Shown here piece by piece: positions 5,623 to 10,212 of a DNA stretch of 10,212 bases; positions within the stretch are counted from its first letter, which is position 1, and each line of letters opens with the position of its first letter. The notes under the pieces are model-generated. The model was not told where the DNA came from and made no database searches. It was given only the letters and a program-made list of their open reading frames with translations. This DNA comes from an uncultured Collinsella sp. (GTDB taxonomy: Bacteria > Actinomycetota > Coriobacteriia > Coriobacteriales > Coriobacteriaceae), in assembly GCA_900549195.1 (NCBI GenBank), contig URNK01000053.1, positions 1-10,212 on the forward strand, written 5' to 3'. Both the position numbers and the translations under genes were made by a program.

Positions 5623-6860
5623 TTAATATAGGTACGGTGCGGAAACTTTAATCCCGGGAACAGCTTGCTCGTGAGCTCGCAGAAATAGCCGTCCGTCATG
5701 CTCGCGATGTAATCCACCACCGCTTGATCCTTGTCATCCTGCCAGGCATAGGCGCGATCGTAGTAGGAAAGCTGCTGCTCAATGCGAGAAATATGATGCT
5801 TAAAGATGTACGAGGACTCGTCACCTTCGTTTATATCCTGCAGGCAACGGTCGTAGAGCTTTTCGAACGCCTCGCGCAGCTCCGCTTCGGAGTCGCCTTC
5901 GATGCCGCCCTTGCTATAGATCTTTACGTAGTTCTCGCGCTTGGCTCGGCGGATTTCCTCAAACAGCTCCTCGCTCATCTCGATGCGCGGCTTGCCATAG
6001 CTGTGCTCAACGATATCGATGGAGGCATGCGTAAGGATCCAGCTGTTGTATGCCCCACCCAGGCCATCATCAAAAGCATCGGGCGCCAGTAGGCCCGCCG
6101 CAATGGCGTCTTGGCGATCGCGCCCAACGTAGGCAAGGATATCCGAGATGCGGACCACGCAGCCTTCGAGCGTCATGGGACGCAGGTGCTCAATTGCGCT
6201 ATAGCCCTTGGCAATGCAGTCCTCAACCGTCTGATCGAACTGGTAAAAGGAACCCATGCCCGAGAGCTCAAACACGCGTTGCTCGTACTCGCCGTTATGG
6301 CACAAGACGCCGTCGAGCGTCTGGAGCGACACGTTGCGGCCATACAGGGCGTCGAGCACGCGGACCGACTGCACGTTATGGAAAAAGTAGCGACCCGTGC
6401 GCTCGTGGTAAATATCGTTGAGAAAGCGCTCACCGGCATGGCCAAAGGGTGTGTGTCCCAAGTCGTGGCCCAGGCCAATCGCTTCGATCAGATCGCAGTT
6501 AAGCCCCAAGGCGCGACCGATATCGCGTGCGATGCGCGATACAAGCTGCACGTGCAAACCGCGGCGCGACAGGTCGTCGTTGCTGCGAAAACTGAAGACC
6601 TGCGTTTTGCCTGCATAGCGGGTGTACGCCGGAAGATGAAGAATCTTTTCGGTATCGCGCATAAACGCCGGACGCATGAGCGTGCCTTTGTCGGCAGCGC
6701 GATCAATACGACGAATGACCTGATCGTCGTTGCAACGATACGGGTTGACGGCACCCGAAGCACGATCGGCGGAAATGCGCTCGACAAGTTCGGGCGACAA
6801 CGCCGAAGGAATACGGTCCATGCGCGCCTTAATGACGGCCGTTTCTTGATTAGTTGCCAT
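5613..6860 (-). CDS. dGTPase-family HD-domain deoxynucleoside triphosphate triphosphohydrolase
   Basis: A 415-residue HD-superfamily phosphohydrolase of the dGTPase/SAMHD1-like family. Members hydrolyse dNTPs to the deoxynucleoside and triphosphate and so set dNTP pools. Metal-ligand candidates are H103 (GLHVQLVSRIARDIGR at 101-116), H132-D133 (GLGHDLGHTPFGHAGE at 129-144) and D240 in RISDILAYVGRD (237-248). GKTQVFSF (84-91) is another family signature. The start is the ATG at 6860, because AAGGAG lies 6 bases upstream; a longer reading to 6887 would run through that site. The gene begins 31 bp after the prepilin peptidase and precedes rarA, which suggests co-transcription and a shared replication theme. 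Exact substrate preference (dGTP or any dNTP) cannot be judged from sequence, so I give no symbol. A small hairpin could partly mask the ribosome binding site. Confidence 0.92.
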   Translation of the reverse strand: MATNQETAVIKARMDRIPSALSPELVERISADRASGAVNPYRCNDDQVIRRIDRAADKGTLMRPAFMRDTEKILHLPAYTRYAGKTQVFSFRSNDDLSRRGLHVQLVSRIARDIGRALGLNCDLIEAIGLGHDLGHTPFGHAGERFLNDIYHERTGRYFFHNVQSVRVLDALYGRNVSLQTLDGVLCHNGEYEQRVFELSGMGSFYQFDQTVEDCIAKGYSAIEHLRPMTLEGCVVRISDILAYVGRDRQDAIAAGLLAPDAFDDGLGGAYNSWILTHASIDIVEHSYGKPRIEMSEELFEEIRRAKRENYVKIYSKGGIEGDSEAELREAFEKLYDRCLQDINEGDESSYIFKHHISRIEQQLSYYDRAYAWQDDKDQAVVDYIASMTDGYFCELTSKLFPGLKFPHRTYINER

Positions 6861-6891
6861 GGCATGCTCCTTAAAAAGGATGCGCAATCAG

Positions 6892-7314
6892 TTACAATGT
6901 GCAGCCCACGACCTCGATTATGGCAAAAATCGGCACTAAAAACGGGAGCAATGGCAGGGAACGCGATTTTGTGAAGAGGCAGGAGAGGGCCAGGGCCAGG
7001 AGCGAGACGGCAAATGCCACGATGCCGCCCATAGGGTCGAGCGTGCAAAGCGCGAAGAGTGCTTTGGCGTCCCCCATGCCAATCCCCGGGGATTGACGAA
7101 GGCGCCGCCAGAGCGACTCAGTAAGCACAAGGGCAAGGTAGACGATGACCGCAAGACCGGCATGGTCAAGCGCCGTATTAACACCTCTGTCGAGCCAAAC
7201 GCCTGCTAACGCCGCCACCGCACACGCGCCGGCAAGCTCATTGGGAAACCGCCGCTCACGGGCATCAACCACCGCACCGGCAAAGATGCAAATCCAAAAC
7301 GGGATGTAGGACAT
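6892..7314 (-). CDS. Small A24-family prepilin peptidase (TadV-like)
   Basis: A 140-residue, almost wholly hydrophobic protein with the two aspartate motifs of A24 (type IV prepilin) peptidases: VDARERRFPNE (16-26, D17) and GIGMGDAKALF (77-87, D82 in GMGD, the GxGD active-site motif). There are about four or five membrane helices, in order around 4-17, 27-41, 50-68, 97-113 and 120-137. It lacks the N-terminal methyltransferase domain of PilD, matching the short TadV/CpaA type. Such enzymes cut the leader of prepilins or pseudopilins at the membrane. The ATG at 7314 has GGAGG about 6 bases upstream. No pilin, secretion ATPase or other Tad gene is visible, so its substrates must be encoded elsewhere. 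Transcription must come through or around the hairpin at 7347-7387, as only about 30 bp separate them. Confidence 0.87.
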   Translation of the reverse strand: MSYIPFWICIFAGAVVDARERRFPNELAGACAVAALAGVWLDRGVNTALDHAGLAVIVYLALVLTESLWRRLRQSPGIGMGDAKALFALCTLDPMGGIVAFAVSLLALALSCLFTKSRSLPLLPFLVPIFAIIEVVGCTL

Positions 7315-7345
7315 TGTGCACCTCCATGGTCAGCTGCTCAAACGC

Positions 7346-7387
7346 AAAAACCACCACAAAGGTGCCTGTCCCCTTTGCGGTGGTTTT
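7346..7387 (-). terminator. Long hairpin/terminator after the glycosyltransferase, with repeat-like core
   Basis: Arms 7347-7362 and 7372-7387 pair at 15 of 16 positions (one A/C mismatch at 7356/7378) around a 9-base loop. On the minus strand the stem ends in five T residues (7350-7346), and it starts 8 bases after the glycosyltransferase stop, so it should work as an intrinsic terminator. The plus-strand arm also ends in four T. The centre reads CAAAGGTGCCTGTCCCCTTTG, which looks like a dispersed repeat element rather than a random stem. Confidence 0.75.
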
Positions 7388-7395
7388 GGTGGTGG

Positions 7396-8691
7396 TTATT
7401 TGGCGCCTTGCATGACCTCGTCGAGAGTAACGTTGACGGCGTGCTGCGTCGGGACCCAGTCGACCTTTAGGAACAGAGCAGCCACCGTGATGGGGATATA
7501 GCTGAACATAAAGATCGGGAAGGTAAACAGGTTGGTCACCAAACGCCACTTTTGCGCGCAATGAATGTGCTTGTACTCAAAGATGGTCGTGAGTAGCGCC
7601 AGGATAAAGAAGGTCTGGTACATCATCACGAAGGTCATAATGAGCGAGGCGGCACAAGCCTGCATCTCGACCTCGGTGGCTAAGAAGCCGTGCGAAAGCC
7701 CGCCCACGATGAGGAACGTCGCATTGGCGAGCATCGAGATCAAAGACAGCAGCATACCCGGGGCAATCGTCATAAACATGTCGTAGGCGGCAAAGCGATG
7801 ATAACGGAACGTGGATTTGACAAGATGCTTGCCGTAGGTAAAAAAGACCTGGTAAAAGCCCTTAGTCCAACGCATACGCTGTTTCCAGGACGCCTTAAAC
7901 GTCACCGGCTGCTCGTCAAAGAACTCCGCCGGCGCATAACCGATGCGGATGCCGTGAATGGCGCAGAACGTGGTGAACTGGATGTCCTCGGTCAGCGTAT
8001 GAAACTGCCAACCGTGCATGCCCTCGATAACGCTGGCGGAGATGAGGTAGCCCGAACCCGAGACAGCGCAGGACGTCTTGCAGATATTACGCGCGTTGTT
8101 GAGGAAGCGGGCCTCACGCAGATACCAGGTGGCGTTGGCAGACGAAATCCACGAGCTGCCAAAGTTCTTGGAGTTACGATAGCTCGTGACCACATGGAAG
8201 CCCTGGTCAAAGGCATCATTCATCTTGGAGACGTAATCGCGGGAGATAACGTTGTCGGCATCGAAGATAAAGTAGCCCTCAAACGTATCGGGATACTCGT
8301 TGAGAATGCGATCGAAACCATAGTCCATGACCCAGCTCTTGCCCTTGCGGGCCAGGTCATTGCGCTCGTAAACAATGGCACCGGCCTCGCGCGCGAGCTG
8401 CGCGGTATTGTCGGTGCAAGCGTCGGCAACGACAAAGACCTCAATGAGCTCGGACGGATAGTCCTGATCCTTGATGGAGCGAACGAGGTTGGCAATCACG
8501 GCCTCCTCGTTATGCGCCGCAATAAAGAAGGCATAGCGGTGGAGTTTTTTGGCCTTGGGAGGCGCGACCTCGCCACGAAGAGCGCCGATGACAAAGAAGA
8601 CCACCTGGTACAGAAAGCAGACCGTGAGCAGCGTGACGACAATCTGGTTGAAGATCACGATGGGCGTGTTGGTTTGTAAAAAGGCGAGCAT
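7396..8691 (-). CDS. Membrane family 2 glycosyltransferase (processive type)
   Basis: A 431-residue GT2 enzyme that should transfer sugar from a nucleotide-sugar at the inner face of the membrane, probably for a surface polysaccharide or glycolipid; donor and acceptor are unknown. One N-terminal membrane helix region (10-36) is followed by a GT-A domain with AFFIAAHNEE (54-63), VVADACTDNT (87-96), the metal-binding FDADN (143-147), TEDIQFT (234-240) and QRMRWTKGF (271-279). The last two correspond to the ED and QxxRW motifs of cellulose/chitin/hyaluronan-synthase-like enzymes. Helices at about 305-330, 345-371 and 385-409 form the C-terminal membrane part. No PilZ domain is present. The ATG at 8691 has GGGAG 5 bases upstream. 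It stands 82 bp from rluD with its own candidate promoter and ends in a strong hairpin, so it may be a single-gene unit. Confidence 0.92.
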   Translation of the reverse strand: MLAFLQTNTPIVIFNQIVVTLLTVCFLYQVVFFVIGALRGEVAPPKAKKLHRYAFFIAAHNEEAVIANLVRSIKDQDYPSELIEVFVVADACTDNTAQLAREAGAIVYERNDLARKGKSWVMDYGFDRILNEYPDTFEGYFIFDADNVISRDYVSKMNDAFDQGFHVVTSYRNSKNFGSSWISSANATWYLREARFLNNARNICKTSCAVSGSGYLISASVIEGMHGWQFHTLTEDIQFTTFCAIHGIRIGYAPAEFFDEQPVTFKASWKQRMRWTKGFYQVFFTYGKHLVKSTFRYHRFAAYDMFMTIAPGMLLSLISMLANATFLIVGGLSHGFLATEVEMQACAASLIMTFVMMYQTFFILALLTTIFEYKHIHCAQKWRLVTNLFTFPIFMFSYIPITVAALFLKVDWVPTQHAVNVTLDEVMQGAK

Positions 8692-8728
8692 GCAGGCTCC
8701 CAGGAACGCGTTACGTAAACAATCGTAT

Positions 8729-8755
8729 ATCTTACCGCAGGCTTACCGAGTTCAA
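8729..8755 (-). promoter_or_regulatory. Possible glycosyltransferase promoter with tandem CTTACCG repeats
   Basis: On the minus strand TTGAAC (8755-8750) is followed after 15 bases by TAAGAT (8734-8729). Two CTTACCG heptamers (8731-8737 and 8742-8748, 11 bases apart start to start) lie across the spacer and -10, about one helical turn apart. This would suit binding by a regulator. The spacer is short and the hexamers are imperfect, so this is a candidate. Confidence 0.3.
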
Positions 8756-8773
8756 GAAACCACCTAATACCGG

Positions 8774-9787
8774 CTAGGCTTCGAGCAGGCCAAGCTGCGG
8801 GACGATGTCGTCGCCGGCGGCGGTGCGACCAAGCGAGCGCGGGGCCAGGTCGTCAAGAACCGCAGCGAGATCCCACGGCAGCTCGTCGCGGCATTCGATG
8901 CGCTCGCCCGTCACGGGATGGTCGAATGCGACGCGCCAGGAATGAAGGAATTGCCTGGTCAGACCCTGATCGGCGCGTGCATCGCACTTGCCGTAGAGTG
9001 GATCGCCCACGCAGGCGTGGTTGATATGACGCATGTGTACGCGAATCTGATGCGTACGGCCCGTAAACAGGTGGCACTCGACGAGCGTATAGCCGTCGTC
9101 AAATCGCGTGGAATCAAAGCGCTCGAGGACCTTAAAGGTCGTAATGGCCTGGCGCGCGAAAGGATCGTCCGAAACCGCCATCTTGACACGGTCGCGCGTC
9201 GATCGGGCAATGCCGGTGTTGATGGTGCCCTCGTCCATGGCGATGTGCCCGTGAACAAGTGTGATATAGCGACGGTCGAGCGTACGCGTGCGGATGAGAT
9301 TTTGGAGTGCGCGCTGGGTGTCGTCGTCCTTTGCCGCAAGCATGAGACCCGAGGTATCGCGATCCAGGCGATGCACAATACCGGGGCGGTCCTCGCCCTG
9401 CACGGTGCCCAGATGATCGATACCGCAGTGATAAACCAGGGCATTCGCGAGCGTACCGCTCTCATGGCCATGCGCAGGATGGCACACCAGGCCGCGCTGC
9501 TTGGAGAGCACGATAAGGTAGTCGTCCTCATAGCGGATATCGAGGGGAATGGCCTCGGGAATCACGTCGGTCGGGTCGTGCGGCTCGGGGAGGTCGACCG
9601 AAATACGGTCGCCGGCTCGCACGGCGTACTTTTTGGACAGGCAGGTCTCACCATTGACACATACGGCACCGCCCTCAATCAGATGCGCGCAGGCAGAGCG
9701 CGTAGGACAGCCGTCATTGGCTCCCAGATAGGCGTCAAGACGCTGACCAGCGGCATCGTCGGCAACAAGGATATGAATGTCGGCCAT
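8774..9787 (-). CDS. RluA-family 23S rRNA pseudouridine synthase (RluD-like)
   Basis: A 337-residue pseudouridine synthase that isomerises uridine in RNA, most likely large-subunit rRNA. An S4-like RNA-binding domain is at about 14-68 (AGQRLDAYLGAN at 13-24, HLIEGGAVCVNG at 35-46). The catalytic domain follows, with the signature RPGIVHRLDRDTSGLMLAAK (134-153); D142 is the expected catalytic aspartate. TGRTHQIRVHMRHINHACVG, further on, is the conserved RluA-family block that continues to DPLYG. Length and two-domain layout fit RluD/YlyB rather than RluA, but RluC-like specificity cannot be excluded, so no symbol is given. The start shares an A with the lspA stop (TAATG), which implies translational coupling. 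The lspA-rluD pairing is common in Gram-positive bacteria. AAAGGA lies about 10 bases before the ATG. Confidence 0.94.
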   Translation of the reverse strand: MADIHILVADDAAGQRLDAYLGANDGCPTRSACAHLIEGGAVCVNGETCLSKKYAVRAGDRISVDLPEPHDPTDVIPEAIPLDIRYEDDYLIVLSKQRGLVCHPAHGHESGTLANALVYHCGIDHLGTVQGEDRPGIVHRLDRDTSGLMLAAKDDDTQRALQNLIRTRTLDRRYITLVHGHIAMDEGTINTGIARSTRDRVKMAVSDDPFARQAITTFKVLERFDSTRFDDGYTLVECHLFTGRTHQIRVHMRHINHACVGDPLYGKCDARADQGLTRQFLHSWRVAFDHPVTGERIECRDELPWDLAAVLDDLAPRSLGRTAAGDDIVPQLGLLEA

Positions 9788-10164
9788 TAGCGCTCGTTCC
9801 TTTCGCGAATCTTGCGGGCACGCTCCCCGCGTTGCTGGGCCTTGCGCTTAGCGCGAGCCTCGTCACGGGCGTTAAGCTCGGCGGTCGCATCGACCTCACG
9901 GGCCGCAGGACTCAAGAACATGTAACCAACGAGGGCGAGCACGACACCCACGGTAATACCGATGTCCGCAACATTAAAGACGGGGAAATCAATGAAGGTA
10001 GTGGCAATAAAATCAGTCACAAAGCCCATAGCTAAGCGATCGATCGCGTTGCCGATAGCACCGCCCGCAACCATCGCCATGCCCACGACCTCCAGGCGAG
10101 CGAGTTGGGGCGCGCGAACCAGGTACACGGCGATGGCGACAATAACCGCAAGCGCCAGTACGGC
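9787..10164 (-). CDS. lspA: Lipoprotein signal peptidase, 5' end missing
   Basis: Signal peptidase II (family A8), the membrane aspartyl protease that removes the signal peptide from diacylated prolipoproteins. Only the last 125 residues are present, because the gene runs off the right contig end; an estimated 40-60 N-terminal residues are missing. The part seen has a hydrophobic helix at its start (AVLALAVIVAIAVYLV), then GGAIGNAIDRLAMGFVTDFI and FPVFNVADIGITVG, the two conserved motifs that carry the active-site aspartates, then a final helix. A highly charged Arg/Lys/Glu tail of about 38 residues follows, longer than in typical LspA. Any reading that begins MYKRQ is adapter-derived and should be trimmed. 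The stop overlaps the rluD start by one base. Confidence 0.95.
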   Translation of the reverse strand, partial: AVLALAVIVAIAVYLVRAPQLARLEVVGMAMVAGGAIGNAIDRLAMGFVTDFIATTFIDFPVFNVADIGITVGVVLALVGYMFLSPAAREVDATAELNARDEARAKRKAQQRGERARKIRERNER

Positions 10165-10212
10165 CTGTCTCTTATACACATCTCCGAGCCCACGAGACTA
10201 GCGCTCATCTCG
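10165..10212 (-). other. Nextera adapter contamination, right end
   Basis: Positions 10165-10183 are the Tn5 mosaic end CTGTCTCTTATACACATCT. Positions 10184-10198 continue the read-2 adapter, 10199-10206 (TAGCGCTC) are in the i7 index place, and 10207-10212 (ATCTCG) begin the P7 flow-cell sequence. The first 42 bases are the exact reverse complement of 1-42. Genomic sequence ends at 10164. Confidence 0.98.

Noticed and set aside
7690..8679. Plus-strand open frame of 329 codons
   Set aside because: It is a mirror of the glycosyltransferase gene on the opposite strand, without domains or a promoter.
8918..9790. Plus-strand open frame of 290 codons
   Set aside because: It is antisense to the pseudouridine synthase gene; the length comes from GC-rich codon bias on the other strand.
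10165..10179. N-terminal MYKRQ extension of LspA
   Set aside because: These codons are the Tn5 mosaic end of the adapter read as protein; the genuine gene continues beyond the contig.
1..10212. Composite transposon bounded by Tn5-type ends
   Set aside because: The ends carry index and flow-cell adapter bases, and the interior is housekeeping chromosome with no transposase.

Overview
The window is a 10,122-bp piece of bacterial chromosome (positions 43-10164) with Illumina Nextera adapter left on both ends (1-42 and 10165-10212). Gene content, moderately high GC and gene order point to an actinobacterium, most likely a gut coriobacterium such as Collinsella. That assignment is inferred from general resemblance, not from a search. 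Ten of the eleven protein genes lie on the minus strand, so the region reads from right to left.

Reading in the direction of transcription: lspA (5' end cut off by the contig end) and rluD overlap by one base. Next come a membrane GT2 glycosyltransferase, a strong hairpin/terminator, a small type IV prepilin peptidase, a dGTPase-family HD phosphohydrolase and rarA. A four-gene overlapping cluster follows: a DUF948-like membrane-anchored coiled-coil protein, an RsbW/SpoIIAB-like anti-sigma factor, a SigB/SigF-type sigma factor and an AI-2E-family permease. A lone plus-strand gene for a 79-residue membrane protein converges on the permease gene. The 5' third or less of alaS closes the contig. 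No stretch without a gene exceeds about 200 bp, and I saw no tRNA, rRNA, CRISPR array, phage or transposase gene.

Most of the window is conserved housekeeping: lipoprotein maturation, rRNA pseudouridylation, dNTP hydrolysis, replication-fork maintenance and alanyl-tRNA synthesis. The accessory part is the tightly coupled stress-type sigma module. It sits between rarA/DUF948 and alaS, which I recall as near neighbours in other actinobacteria. Its anti-sigma factor keeps the GHKL-like scaffold but lacks the usual Mg/ATP-binding residues, and no RsbV-type antagonist is adjacent.

Other points worth attention are a perfect-armed CGAAC-N4-GTTCG LexA-type box directly upstream of rarA, an AT-richer two-helix membrane protein gene that an antisense 3' UTR probably crosses, and a hairpin with a GGTGCCTGTCCCC core between the glycosyltransferase and the prepilin peptidase. 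I did not find a convincing new multi-gene defence or mobile system. The degenerate anti-sigma module is the nearest candidate for undescribed biology.
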